Shown: positions 53,760 through 64,000, counted from the first letter of the stretch. The stretch: DNA of 64,000 bases from Dryobates pubescens (GCF_014839835.1 NC_071624.1:19921675-19985674), one strand, 5' to 3'. Made by a program: numbers and translations. The notes: generated by a model not told the origin, from the sequence alone.

Positions 53760-56700
53760 CTGGGAATGGAAACGAAAACTCGTTACAAATCAAAGCCTTC
53801 AGAACCTCCACGCTGGTCACAAGCCATAGAGGTGGTCTGGTGAGTTCGAGCTGACACTGCTCAGAGATGCACCGGCTGAGAGACCTGGGGTTGCGCAGCC
53901 TGGAGAAGGCTCCAGAGCATTTCAGTTTCTAAAGGAGACCTACAGGCAGGCTGGGCAGGGGCTGCTCAGAAGGGGATGTGGTATCAGGATGAGGGACAGT
54001 GGTTTGAAACTGGAGCAGGGCAGATTTAGGTTGGATATCAGGAGGAAGCCCTGCAGAGTGAGGGTGGTGTGACACTGGCACAGGTTGCCCAGAGGTGATT
54101 GGGGGCCCACCCCTGGAGACATTCAAGGTAAGACTTGATGTGGCCCTGGGCAGCCTGCTCTAGTTGGAAATGTCCCTGCTGACTGCAGGGGTTTGGACAA
54201 GATGACCTTGGAGGGTCCCTTCCAACCCAACTTGGCTCCCAGCAGCCACCATGCTACAGCCTTCTGATGCCTTTTACTGGCTGTGCTTCAGCAACCTGTG
54301 GCCTACACCTGGTTTCATCAGTGCTGCTACATGTTCTCACCCTCCTGGGAACAACCAACTTCTGCTTCCCACCGTTCCAGTGCTTGAAAAGGAATTGTAG
54401 CCTCAAGTGGCACAGCATCTCTAATTGCAAAATGGCTTTTGGGGGTTAGCTAATTGCTGATAGATGGAATCCTAGAATTGTTTTGGTTGGAAAAGGACCT
54501 CCAAGATCATTGAATCCACCCAGTAACTCAACACCACCATGGCCATTAAACCATATCTGAAGTGCCATGGCCACACAGCTCTGGAACACCTCCAGGCATG
54601 GGGACTCCACCACCTCCCTGGGCAGCCTCTGCCAGTCCCTGACAACTCTTGCAAAGAAAGTTTTCCTCATCTCCAACCTAACCCTCCCCTGGCACAATAT
54701 TAGGCCATTTCTTCTCATTATCTTCTGCACCATGACAGGACACAGTGAGTTCCAGAACAACAAAAAAAACCCCAACCCAAGTGTCTCCATTATTTCTGCA
54801 GCTACTTCATTGTCTCTTTACAGGCCAGATCCTGCCTGATCCCCCACCTGCTGCAGCTTTTAAACCTGTAGCCTCTTGCACAAGAGAATACCACACAACA
54901 GCCAGTCCCATGGCTGTATCCAGGCTCTTTCTTGCAGAGAAGCACAGGCTGCTACTGGGGCACTGAAACAAAGAGTAAGCACTCTGCAGTGTGCTCTGTC
55001 ATTACTTCATCTTCAAATAAAACAGTCCCTAAACAAAGAGGAATACAAAGAGGCCAAGAAGGAAATGATAATTTCTGTGTGGCTTGAAGTGGTGGTGACA
55101 AGCTGTGGAAGTGTCTGCTCAGCACCAGCTAATCCCTGCACCCCTGGCAGGTGAGCAGACCTGTCCCAGAGCGGCAGGTGGTGCCGGGGAACGCCAGTCC
55201 TGTTTCTCTGAGGAGGAGCCCATGCACACACGGCACATCCCAAAACCTGATTTTGATTCCAGTGTGACAGAAGAGGTTTTGTCTTGGAAACAGAATTCCT
55301 ACAAGTGTCAATGATGGGGATGAGACTTTCCTCTTTACACACTCCCCAGCTCCGTGAACAGAGCTCCCCTCCCCTGCCTCAAGCTGCAGAACATTCTCAC
55401 CAGTCCAGCCCATGCCTCTGTGCAACCCCGGACTGGGTTGAAGCTATCAGCAGTTGCTAGACTGGCAGAGAAAATCCAGCAGCTCCCATTCACACAGCAG
55501 CAGCTGCTCAGCCTGGCACAGGAATGAGGGTTCTGCTGCTCCTTGCGGGTTGGCCCTGCCTCAGAAGGCACAGCCTGAGGGATGCAGACAAGGCTGGGGA
55601 CCATGCCAGGTGTGTCCCAGCTGTGCCAGCACTCAGCACGTTAGGAGAAGTCTGCAGACTTCACCTGCAGTCTGTGGAGTGTCTGCAGGGGCTGGGACAT
55701 CTTTCTATGCTAGGCAGTAACAAAGCTGAGGGCACTCAAAAGCAGGGCAGGAAAGTGATTCAGAGGGTCCAGGCATGACGGCAGGAAAGCTGAATTTACC
55801 TCTGTCTGGAGCACCAGAAGCGGCTGCCCTTTGCAGAGCTCCATTCGGAGTTGCAGGGTGGAAACTGCTGCTTTCTCTGCTCACTTTCTGCTTGGAACTT
55901 CAGAGCTTCCTCAATGGCAGCCTCAGCCTGCCTTAAGGCTTCTGTTGGTGCCCCATTTTCATCATAGAATCTGCCCACCAGCTTCCCTGGGAGAGGAAGA
56001 TCAATTAGACTGCAGTGTTTCCAGGCTAGGAAAGGTCTGTTGTCTAAAAAGATTTTGCTGTTTAAAGACAGAAAGAATGAGGATGTCACCACAGCCCAGT
56101 TTGAAAACCAAACCTGAGCTTTCATTGCTTCCATTCTTGAATCACACAGCCACTTACCCACATTAATAAATCCATACAGACTCATTAAAGATCAGAAAGT
56201 CCCACCCAGGCACTTCATTCTCCAAAACTATTTTCCTGCACTGCTGCTCCTACAGTCTCCTGAGTCCTGCTTGTTTCAGTCCTCTCAGTACTGGCTCCGT
56301 GCCTTTTGCTCAGCAGAGAGAAACGAAACCGGGCAGAAAGCTGCAGCTGAGAACTCAGGGCAGGAAAGCTGTTAGGCTTCAGCTCAGAAGAAAGGCGACT
56401 CCAAACCTGGCCTGACTTAGCAGCAGCTCCAGGTTTCAGTAGCAGGTCCCCAGCAGCCATCTGCAGCACAGGTGGAAGATTCTCTCTGAGATGGCTATGT
56501 TCTAGATGAAACCTGGTGCTCCACAGCCCTAACCTTCCCCACTCACTCTCCTCCCAGTGTGTCCCTCTTGTGTGTGGTCGTCCTGGCCAGAACCACCTAC
56601 CCACGGGATCGTAGTTGTCACTGTAGAAGGAGAGCCAGCTCTGGACGGCAAGCATCTCACCCGGTGACAGTGCTGAGACGTCGTCCACCAGCCCAGCCTG

Positions 56701-57347
56701 GGTGAAGTCACCGGTGGCAAATGCTCTGGTGGCATCCCTCCCTGTGGGGGAGGCAGGTGGTGAGACCCAGCCAGGCAGCAGCAAGACCCTGCCAGCCCCC
56801 ACCAAATCCCTGCGACGAGGTCCTGCCAGCCCCCACCAAATCGCTGGCAGGGCTCTGCCTGCTCACATCAACCCCTGTGACAGAGTCCTGACAACCCTAA
56901 CCCTCCAACCCACTGCCCGGCCCCTGCCAGCTCCCACCAAACCCTGACAGAGTCCTGCCGGCCCCCACTGAGCCCCGAGACAGACAGGACCCTGCCAGCC
57001 CCCATCAAACTCCTGACAGGGCCTTGGCAGCCCCCACCGCAGCCCCTGATAGTCGCTGCCCAAGCCCACTGTCCAGGGTACAGGCTAACGGTACCTGCAA
57101 GGCCGCTGTAGGTACCGCCGGGACCGTAGTGCCTGCGGCCACGCTCCACATCGAAGACGCGGCCCAGCACGGCGAGGTAGAGGCCGGGCTCTCCCACGGC
57201 CCCGCGGTACCGGGCCAGCTCGGCGGCACTTAGCAGGCGGCTCTGGACCTGGGGCGGCAGAAGGCAGGAGCGGGGATCGAACCCGAGGCCCGACAACCAG
57301 GCTGCCACCAGGCACAGCAGCGCCGCTGCCGCTGCACGCCGCCACAT
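53546..57347 (-). CDS. CYB5D2: CYB5D2 (neuferricin), complete four-exon coding region
   Basis: Haem-binding protein of the MAPR (membrane-associated progesterone receptor) branch of cytochrome b5 proteins; in mammals secreted or lumenal and linked to neurogenesis and survival. Four exons join in frame to 264 codons plus stop, the human length. The hydrophobic N-terminus (residues 4-22) is a signal peptide or anchor. The b5 fold covers about residues 38-140, including [37 protein letters not shown] and [14 protein letters not shown]. Tyr80 (and Tyr74) align with PGRMC1 Tyr113 (Tyr107), the haem-ligand region of MAPR proteins. The Cys-rich C-terminus ([20 protein letters not shown]) matches neuferricin. 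Divergent to ZZEF1, convergent with ANKFY1. No defect seen. Confidence 0.95.
53850..54234 (+). mobile_element. CR1 LINE 3' end in CYB5D2 intron 3
   Basis: Antisense to CYB5D2. GACCTGGGGTTGCGCAGCCT, then ATGTCCCTGCTGACTGCAGG and CCTTCCAACCCAACT. Confidence 0.88.
54466..54748 (-). mobile_element. CR1 LINE 3' end in CYB5D2 intron 3
   Basis: Sense to CYB5D2. GGAATCCTAGAATTGTTTTG tail, then AACTCAACACCACCATGGCC and AAAGTTTTCCTCATCTCCAA. Confidence 0.88.
54749..55799 (-). other. CYB5D2 intron 3, unique part
   Basis: About 1 kb, no repeat recognised. Confidence 0.5.
55800..55986 (-). CDS. CYB5D2: CYB5D2 exon 3
   Basis: Residues 132-194: [20 protein letters not shown], a charged helix, then [20 protein letters not shown]. 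Donor GTAAAT. Confidence 0.95.
55987..56600 (-). other. CYB5D2 intron 2, unique
   Basis: 614 bp, no repeat recognised. Confidence 0.5.
56601..56741 (-). CDS. CYB5D2: CYB5D2 exon 2
   Basis: Residues 85-132: [20 protein letters not shown], then [20 protein letters not shown]. Acceptor CCACAG, donor GTAGGT. 141 bp. Confidence 0.95.
56742..57094 (-). repeat. CYB5D2 intron 1 with degenerate CCAGCCCCCACC repeats
   Basis: Plus strand shows many imperfect copies of a 30- to 60-bp unit built on CCTGCCAGCCCCCACCAAA and CTGACAGGGTCCTG, spanning about 56786-57050. It fills most of the 353-bp intron. A decayed minisatellite. Confidence 0.7.
57095..57347 (-). CDS. CYB5D2: CYB5D2 exon 1, coding part
   Basis: Residues 1-85: signal peptide and first half of the b5 domain. 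ATG at 57347-57345, donor GTACCG at 57094. The donor is weaker than consensus. Confidence 0.94.
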
Positions 57348-57719
57348 GAGGCCGCGACAAGGCCAGGCACTGGCCCGACCCTTTCACGACACTTTCCTCG
57401 CCGAACGGTAGCGCGGCGGCGCCTTACGGCACTATGGCCAGGGCGGTATATGCGTGTGTATGTAGTGGGCCTCGCTTTACGGTGACTGTTGCGCTGTGCG
57501 GCCTCTTTCCGGGGCGGGGCGAGACTTTGCGGCGCCGGTTGTCACTTGGCGGCAGTGTGGCGCGGCTGCCGCCGGCCGAGAGCTGACAGGTGCGGCGGGC
57601 CGGGAAGTTGCTGACTAAGCTGGGCCGGGTGGAGCCGGGGCAGCGGCGGCCGAAGGAGGAGGAAGGAGATACGGCTGTGCTGAGCCTCGGGTCACAGCGT
57701 CGGCGCCTCCGAAGGGCTC
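57348..57719. promoter_or_regulatory. Bidirectional CpG-island promoter, CYB5D2 and ZZEF1
   Basis: 372 bp between the two initiator codons on opposite strands, CpG-rich. It contains TTTCCGGGGCGGGGC at 57506-57520 (an ETS-like core next to a GC box). No TATA box is clear. The island extends over both first exons. Confidence 0.85.
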
Positions 57720-58082
57720 ATGGGGTCGGCGGCGAGCCACAGCAGCGAGGAGGAGGAGGAGGGCGCCGAGGAAGGCATGGAGGGGGCGGCCGCCGCGCCT
57801 CAGCCCGGCGCTCCCTTCCTGCCCGGCTCTGCTGCCAGTCCGGCGCCGCCGCTGCCCCCGGCCGAGGTGCTGCTGGAGCAGGCCCGGCTGCGAGAAGCCA
57901 CGGCGCGGCTGCGGGAGGCGGCGCTGCCCGAGTCGCTGGTGTCGCGGCACCACAGCACGCTGGTGCGCTGGCTGGAGGAGCGCCTCAGCCGCGGCGACGA
58001 GGCCGTTAGCCTGGAGCAGTTCTGCGAGGTGCTGGAGAGCGTCTCCCGCCTGGCAGCCGGCTCCCGCGGCGAGAGCGAGGAG
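57720..58082 (+). CDS. ZZEF1: ZZEF1 exon 1 (N-terminus; rest outside window)
   Basis: 121 codons, then a GTGAGG donor in phase 0. ZZEF1 is a very large (about 2960-residue) protein with EF-hand, CUB-like, DOC/APC10 and two ZZ zinc fingers, a histone-H3-tail reader. Seen here: MGSAASHSSEEEEE (human MGNAPSHSSEDE), an Ala/Pro-rich stretch, then the conserved PESLVSRHHSTLVRWLEERL and EAVSLEQFCEVLES that precede the EF-hand. Gly2 with Ser6 fits an N-myristoylation site. The next exon (QFEEAFAQFD-like) was not found in the remaining 6 kb, so intron 1 continues past the edge. Confidence 0.93.
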
Positions 58083-59860
58083 GTGAGGAGGCGGCCGGGG
58101 GATTCAGGCCTCTGCCCGGGGCGGGAGGGGCTGCGCTGGGGCGGAGGACCGGCAGAAGAAGGTTCCACCGGCTAGATTCGCCTGTCTGGGTGAGAGGTGG
58201 AGGCAGGATCAGGGGGAAGGGAGGTGGAGGGAGCCCCTGAGGTGATGCTGGACGCAGGGCTCCGGGAGCCGGGATGGTCTTCCCGGAGCCTTGGTGTGGG
58301 TCCGCGGCACGGGGGCCGAGCGGCATGGCCATCGACGTGATCGTGGAGGCTTCCGCCACCCCCTCCTGGCAGCTGGGTCAAGGCCAGAGCGGAGGGTTCC
58401 GCAGCAGGGCTACCAAGCTGGTGCCGCTGCTGGTCGGCAGGCTGGCAGCTCGCAGCTCTCTTTGTTACAGTTCGTGCCCGTTTTCAGGGAGCCGCTTAGC
58501 AGCCGCTTGTGCAGCAGATGGACATTTCCAGCAGTATCTCTGCCGGTGCTGCCGCTGGGGCAGCTGGTGGCAGCACAGGTGGAATATTCTGCACAGCTCA
58601 TTCCTCTCAGGTATTCCTTCAAGGTATCAGCATGTCAAAGCCTATCAGCCTTGATTTTATTGTTGCCTTTTCAAAATCAGCAGTGCTATCGGCTCATGGG
58701 ATCCCATTGCTAGTTGTAAAGTAAGAGTTCTGGAAAACTTGTCAGGAAGTAGTGTGGCAGAGTTTTCACCTCCACAGACGGAAGTTCTGAAGGTTTTAAT
58801 GGCAGAAGTTTCCTTTCAGTTTCCTTTCTGCTGTGGGAAGGAATATGGAGAACTTACCATCTAGAGCATTAAAGCCTTAGCTGTGCTCTAGCCAGCGTTT
58901 AAAAAGCAGCAGAAAACTTCCCACTCGGCTGAGGACGTGGTTGTGCACAATTTTCTTACTGCCTGCAGTTCCCGAGTCTCACCACTGACTTCCTGCTGTC
59001 TATGACTCCCGAGTAGCAGAATGACTTGGACGGCTATTAAATCACACACAGGCTCTTGGAAATGGGTGCTGACATGTTAACAAGGCTACTGGGTGCTGGG
59101 AAGAGGTTAATTTTGGGGTGCAAATAGGTGTGTTTACACAGAATGTTGACAGGAGTCTGCTAAAATGCTGCCTCCATTTCCAGTTCCTTCCTAGGAAAAA
59201 CATTGCTTCCTTTGCTACAGTGGGGTTCTTTCTGATGATGCAAACAGCAGAGCTTTGCAGGCTGCAGAAATATTTTGAGGGCTGTGTTGCACATCCTCTG
59301 CACGAGCAATACAATTGCTTTGTTTTTCCCCCTGCTCTTGGGAGTTGTTTTCCCTGCTCTCATCAAAAGATTTAGCACAGAACAGAGATGTGGTCACATC
59401 GAGCCTGCCTGTGCAGCTGAGGTACTGGGAGTTGTGTGGAAAACCTTGATGTCATCATTGCTATACTTGGTGCTAGCCCACGGGCTGTGGTATTTTAGAT
59501 GCCCAGGATGTGCTTTACGCTGGTGAGAAGTTAGTTTGTGGGTGGCAGGTCAATAGGTTTCACTTTTAAATGTTCAGAATCCTGCCTGGCCCAGTGTGAG
59601 TGTGGCTCTGCCCATTACACATTTCAGTTCTCGGTGTGGAACGTGTGAACACACATTTGGAATCCTCCCTGGGCAAAACAAACTTCTGTTTAAATGCCAA
59701 AATCTGTTTTCTAGCTCAGCTGAGCCTCTGGCTCCTTTGCAAGTGCAGGCACTGCAGCAGCCATCGCTGAGTGTGTGCAGCCTTCACCTCAGACAGGGAT
59801 GCTGCAGTCCTGCTGAGAGCAAAGATGAAATACAGCATTTTCCCAAGCCACACCTCATGG
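58083..59860 (+). other. ZZEF1 intron 1, 5' part
   Basis: The first ~500 bp is still CpG-rich, an extension of the island. The rest is unique. ORFs up to 140 codons here have no recognised similarity and fit no splice pattern. Confidence 0.5.
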
Positions 59861-60395
59861 TGGTCTAGGGAGGTTCATTTCCCCCTCCACTCTGCCCTGG
59901 AATACTGTGTCCAGTTCTGGGCTCCCCAGTTCAAGAGAGACAGGGAGAGAGTCCAGCAGAGAGCTATGAGGATGATGAAGGGGCTGCAACATCTCTCCTA
60001 CAATGAAAGACTGAGAGCCCCGGGGCTGCTTAGTCTGGAGAGGAGAAGGCAGAGAAGGGATCTGATCAATGTCTATCAATATCTGAGGGGTGGGGATCAG
60101 GAGGAAGGGGCCAGGCTCTGTTTGGTGGTGCCCAGGGACAGGACAAGGAACAACAGGGACAGGCTGGAACCCAGGAGGTTCCACCTCAACATGAGGAGAA
60201 ACTTCTTTGGTGTGAGGGAGCTGGAGGCCTGGAGCAGGCTGCCCAGAGAGGTTGTGGAGTTTCCTCTGGAGACTTTCCAAACCCACCTGGATGTGTTCCT
60301 GTGTGCCCTGCCCTGGGTGCCCCTGCTCTGGCAGGGGGCTTGACCTCAATGATCTCTGGAGGTCCTTTCCATCCCCTACCATTCTGGATTCTGTG
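59861..60395 (+). mobile_element. CR1 LINE, end of ORF2 plus 3' UTR
   Basis: GAATACTGTGTCCAGTTCTG, then AGGGGTGGGGATCAGGAGGA and CTTCTTTGGTGTGAGGGAGC to CATTCTGGATTCTGTGC. Same subgroup as 4537-5300. The 190-codon ORF at 59771-60343 is largely this CR1. Confidence 0.9.
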
Positions 60396-61487
60396 CAGCT
60401 CCTGTGCTGTCTGAGCTGAGGGGATGATTTCTCCATATGCTGCCTTTCCTTTAGCCTTTGTTTCCAGGAAAGATGTTTCTTTTGTCTTTCTTTGGGTTGA
60501 ACTGGATAGGAAATGTGTACTCAACACTTTCTTTAGGAGCACAGTGCAGCTGGGTTGTGGGGATACTGCTACTGTGCTTCTGTCATGTTCCAGTCATGAA
60601 CACAGCTCAAAACCTGTGGGTAGAGGTTTGCATACTGATCTGATTTGCTTTTTCTTTGCTTATCCCCCATGGCACAGCTTGTCTGAGTAGTGGAAGTTGT
60701 CTGTCTGTTGCCTTGAAAGTAGAGATGAAGCTATAGTGAACAGTCAGAAAATGACCAGAGAGCTCTGGGGTCGGTGCAGTCTCCTCAGCTCATAGGAAGA
60801 GCTCTTAAATAACAAAATGAGATGCAGAGCAAACCACACTGGTGGTTATCTCTCCTTCCATGAGAGCACAGGTAGAGGTTTAAGGCAGCTGTCAGCAGAC
60901 CCAGCCCTTCACAAAGCTTCACCATCACAAAGCTTCCCTCAGCTTTCAGTAATTGTTCAGTTTGACCTCACAGAAGGGGAGGAGAAGTCCTCCTCGCCAG
61001 AGTGATGTGGGATGAAGCTGTGCATTGAATTGTTTTGACAACCAAGTTATGTTTGTTCAAATTAACTGATTCCCTCTGTATCATTGTCCCCAGGCAAAGG
61101 TCTTCATTTTGTGCCTCAGTATCTGCCCAGTGCCCAGCATCAGCTACCTCTGCTGGATGTGGCACCTTCTGCTTGCCAGCACTGGGCCTCCAAGAACAAC
61201 CTCTGAATGGTTAGCGTGGGGTTAGCTGTGTGTTTAAGAGTTCAGAAACCCTCCGAGGTAAAATTCAGCTCTGTGCTGCAGAAGGACCACTGGGGCATAA
61301 GGCACTTCCATTCTGTCATCTGAGGACTTTGGTCTCCCTTGAGTGGTGTAATTATGGCCTGGTTAATTGTCAGAGTATTTTATCTAATCATCTTGGGTCA
61401 TTTCTCTCTAGGATAGGGCAGTTAATGGGACATTGAGTTGGAGAATCAGGTAGGAAACCAAGAGGTTCAAGCATAGCTTCATCCTGA
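60396..61487 (+). other. ZZEF1 intron 1, unique part
   Basis: No repeat or exon recognised. Confidence 0.45.
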
Positions 61488-62012
61488 AAACCACAGAATG
61501 GTAGGGTTGGGAGGGACCTCCAGAGATCAGGGAGTCTACCCTCCTGCCTGAGCAGAGTCACCAAAGGCAGGTCACACATCTTGAAAGTCTCCAGAGAAAG
61601 AGACTCCACAACCTCTCTGGCCAGCCTGCTCCAGGCCTCCAGGTCCCTCACACCAAAGAAGCTTCTCCTCGTGTTGTGGTGGAACTTCCTGGGTTCCAGT
61701 TTGTGACCATTGCTCCTTGTCCTGTCACAGGACACCACTGAAAATAACCTGGTCCCTTCTTGACACCACCCTTCAGATATTTAGAGACATCAGTATGATT
61801 TCCCTTCAGTCTTCTCCAGACTAACCAGCTCCAGGTCTCTCAGGTTTTCCTCACCAGACAGGTGTTCCAGTCCCTTCATCATCTTGCTGGACACCCTCCA
61901 ACCTCTGCACCAGTATACCCCTGTCTATCTGGAACTGGGGAGCCACTGGACACAATACTCCAGCTGTGGTCTCACCAGGGCAGAGCAGATGATCCTCATT
62001 TCTCTCTTGTGA
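61488..62012 (-). mobile_element. CR1 LINE, 3' UTR and end of ORF2
   Basis: CCACAGAATGGTAGGGTTGG tail, then GTGGAACTTCCTGGGTTCCA and CTCCAGCTGTGGTCTCACCA. Confidence 0.88.
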
Positions 62013-62684
62013 ATATGATTCTTGTCCCTTGTGTACAAGACTCAAGCCATTCCCAGGCAGGTCAACCCCATATCTTTACAAGTCTCACTTAGCACATCTC
62101 TGCCAAGAATGCTCTGAGAACCTAAGCAGGAACATCTCCCATCTTACCTGGGTTAGAGCAGCCAGGCTCTGTCAGACACTTGTGGGGTATACTCAGCTGT
62201 GTACTGAGCTTGAAACACCAAGTTCAGGGCTGGGAGAGTGAAGTCTTCCTTGTCAAGAGGTATGGTTGGTAAGTGCATTCCCAGTTTAGATGGGAAAAGC
62301 AGATGCTCTTAAAATGGAGCATTTCTTTTTGGGGCCCTTTCAAGATCTTTTTTAGCAGTTAAGCAGAAGCTTGCTGCAGAATTCAGTGAGACTGTGAACA
62401 CCTGGCTGGTCTTTTTAATAGTGGTGTGCCATGGCTCCCGAGTCCTCTGAACTGGCTGCTTGCAAAACTGACACTTCTGAGCTCAGCCCTGGCTTAGAGG
62501 CTGAACTGAATGCAAAGGTCCTGTCCTTTGGTTAGCCCAAAGCTGTGAAATGTGGAGCTGTGTGAGGTGCTTTTTATCTGTGCTCAGCATGAGACCTGGT
62601 GTGCAAAATGTCCTTTGAGGGCAGAGTTAACAAAGTTGCCAAGGGCCCTGTGCACAAGGGAGAAAAATCCTTTCCAGTCCTTGA
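62013..62684 (+). other. ZZEF1 intron 1, unique part
   Basis: No repeat or exon recognised. Confidence 0.45.
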
Positions 62685-63003
62685 ATGGCTCAAGTTGGAA
62701 GAGACCTCAGAGATCAGCTCCTCCAACCAGGGACACCTCTCAACTGGACTTGGCTGCCCAAGGCCTCATCCAGCCTGGCCTTGAACACCTCCAACGAGGA
62801 GGCAGCCACAACCTCTCTGGGCAGCCTATTCTGGAGTCTCACCACCCTCCTACTGAAGAACTTCTTCCTCAGCTCCAGTCTAACCCTGCTCTGCCTCAGC
62901 TTCAAACCATTCCCCCTTGGCCTGTCTCCAGACACCCTGATGAAAAGTCCCTCTGCAGCCTTCCAGTAGGATTCCTTCAGCTGCTGGAAGGCAGGGACCC
63001 AGC
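62685..63003 (-). mobile_element. CR1 LINE 3' end
   Basis: TGGCTCAAGTTGGAAGAGAC tail side, then CCAAGGCCTCATCCAGCCTG and AGTCCCTCTGCAGCCTTCC. The 217-codon ORF crossing it is a chance frame. Confidence 0.87.
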
Positions 63004-63274
63004 TCCAATGTTGTCGCAGATGCTTTGTCAGGCTGTGTTTAGCTGGTGCTGTGTGCAGGAGGCCAGGGGGTGGGAGGAAATGCACAGGAACAACCACCCT
63101 GCTTCTAGGCAAACTGTCTTAAAGAAGCAAAGTACTGAAAACCTGCAAGAATTGGAGTGGCTGCAGAGTAAGGTGGATGCAGCAGTGATCAGTGATGGAT
63201 GGTAGGTCTCTTGCACTTCACTGGAACAGCTTTTGAGTGTTCTTTTGTGAGCACCTTCTTCGTGTGATTGATGG

Positions 63275-64000
63275 TCCATGGCTGCTGGGGATGATGTTCA
63301 GGAAGACCAAGGGCTGGGTCCTGCACCTGGGTCACAACTCCATGAAGGCTCCAGGCTTGGGGCAGAATGGCTGGAAACTGCTCAGCAGAGAAAGAACTGA
63401 GAGTGTTGGTCAGTGGCAGCTGGAGATGAGCCAGGGTGTGCCCACAGGTACATCCTGCCTTGGATCAGCAATGGTGTGGCAAGCAGCACCAGGAAGTGAT
63501 GGTGGCCCTGGACTGGGCACTGGTGAGGCCACACCTCAAATACTGGGTTCAATTTTGGGGCTCTCACTGAAAGAAGGACACTGAGGAGCTGGAGCAGGTC
63601 CAGAGAAGGGCAACAAAGCTGGGGAAAGGTCTGGAGAACAGGGCTGTGGAAGAGCAGCTGAGGGAGCTGGGGGTGTTCAGCCTGGAGGAGGCTGAGGGAG
63701 ACCTTACTGCTCTCTACAGCTCCCTGAGAGGAGGCTGGAGCCAGGTGGGGGTTGGGCTCTGCTCCCTAGTAATAAGTGATAGGATGAGAGGAAATGTCCT
63801 CAAGTTGCCCGAGGGGAAGTTCAGGTTGGACATCAGGAATAATTTCTTCACTGCAGGAGTGGTTAAGCCCTGGCACAGGCTGCACAGGGAGGTGGCACAG
63901 TCTCCATTCCTGGAAGGGTGTCAAAGCCATCTCGATGTGGTGCTGAGGGCTGTGGTTTGCCAGTGACCTGGCAGTGCTGGGTTAATGGTTGGACTGGATG
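63275..64000 (+). mobile_element. CR1 LINE, end of ORF2 plus 3' UTR, cut by window edge
   Basis: GGGCTGGGTCCTGCACCTGG, GGTGAGGCCACACCTCAAAT, then GAGGAGGCTGGAGCCAGGTG; the window ends at TGGTTGGACTGGATG, just before the tail. Same subgroup as 3543-4030. Confidence 0.9.

Noticed and set aside
53300-53854. 184-codon plus-strand ORF
   Set aside because: Antisense shadow of CYB5D2 exon 4 in a GC-rich stretch.
59771-60343. 190-codon plus-strand ORF
   Set aside because: Mostly CR1 ORF2 end and 3' UTR; not a host gene.
62552-63205. 217-codon plus-strand ORF
   Set aside because: Crosses an antisense CR1 3' UTR; chance frame without family signature.
1-64000. CRISPR arrays, tRNA, rRNA, operons, prophage-type systems
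   Set aside because: Looked for and not seen; spaced repeats are CR1 or minisatellites and the DNA is vertebrate.
58083-64000. ZZEF1 exon 2 (EF-hand start)
   Set aside because: No frame with a QFEEAFAQFD-like sequence and suitable splice sites was found, so the exon is placed beyond the window.

Overview
This is nuclear DNA of a bird. The evidence is a dense population of CR1 LINE fragments (about 35 pieces, roughly a quarter of the window by eye), avian-type ERV-L long terminal repeats, CpG-island promoters, and three vertebrate genes in a known syntenic order (ANKFY1, CYB5D2, ZZEF1; human 17p13.2). CR1 content this high is unusual for birds and suggests a CR1-rich lineage such as woodpeckers and relatives; that last step is inference only.

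ANKFY1 (Rabankyrin-5), plus strand, about 1.0-42.7 kb: all 25 coding exons can be placed with GT-AG borders. They join in frame to 1167 codons with FYVE, BTB, ankyrin and NPF signatures intact. The first exon holds only 10 coding bases and lies in a CpG island with two copies of the TCTCGCGAGA element. Intron 1 is nearly 6 kb. A 3.3-kb 3' UTR free of recognisable repeats runs to an AATAAA near 42.7 kb. The introns hold CR1 pieces in both orientations, an antisense ERV-L solo LTR (intron 4), a broken antisense ERV-L copy (intron 7) and a G-rich 42/43-bp minisatellite (intron 8).

43.8-51.9 kb: between the converging ANKFY1 and CYB5D2 genes is about 8 kb of nearly continuous repeat. Three plus-strand CR1 pieces lie head to tail, followed by a nearly full-length minus-strand CR1 (5' UTR, ORF1, ORF2, 3' UTR). 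That CR1 is split by an ERV-L solo LTR with a 5-bp target duplication, and the LTR is itself split by a young CR1 3' end. It is a three-layer insertion whose order of events can be read directly.

CYB5D2 (neuferricin), minus strand, 53.5-57.3 kb: four coding exons give 264 codons, the human length, with a signal peptide and a MAPR-type cytochrome-b5 fold. ZZEF1 starts 372 bp away on the plus strand. Only its first coding exon (121 codons, N-myristoylation-like start) lies in the window; its intron 1, with several CR1 pieces, runs to the window edge. CYB5D2 and ZZEF1 share a GC-rich bidirectional promoter.

Together the genes concern endosomal traffic (ANKFY1), a secreted or lumenal haem-binding protein (CYB5D2) and a large ZZ/EF-hand protein (ZZEF1). 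There is no operon-like logic; the association is conserved synteny. I found no tRNA, rRNA, CRISPR or other non-vertebrate system. The most notable items are the nested insertions, the antisense ERV-L family, the intronic G-rich minisatellite, the NAGNAG acceptor of ANKFY1 exon 4 and the paired TCTCGCGAGA promoter elements.
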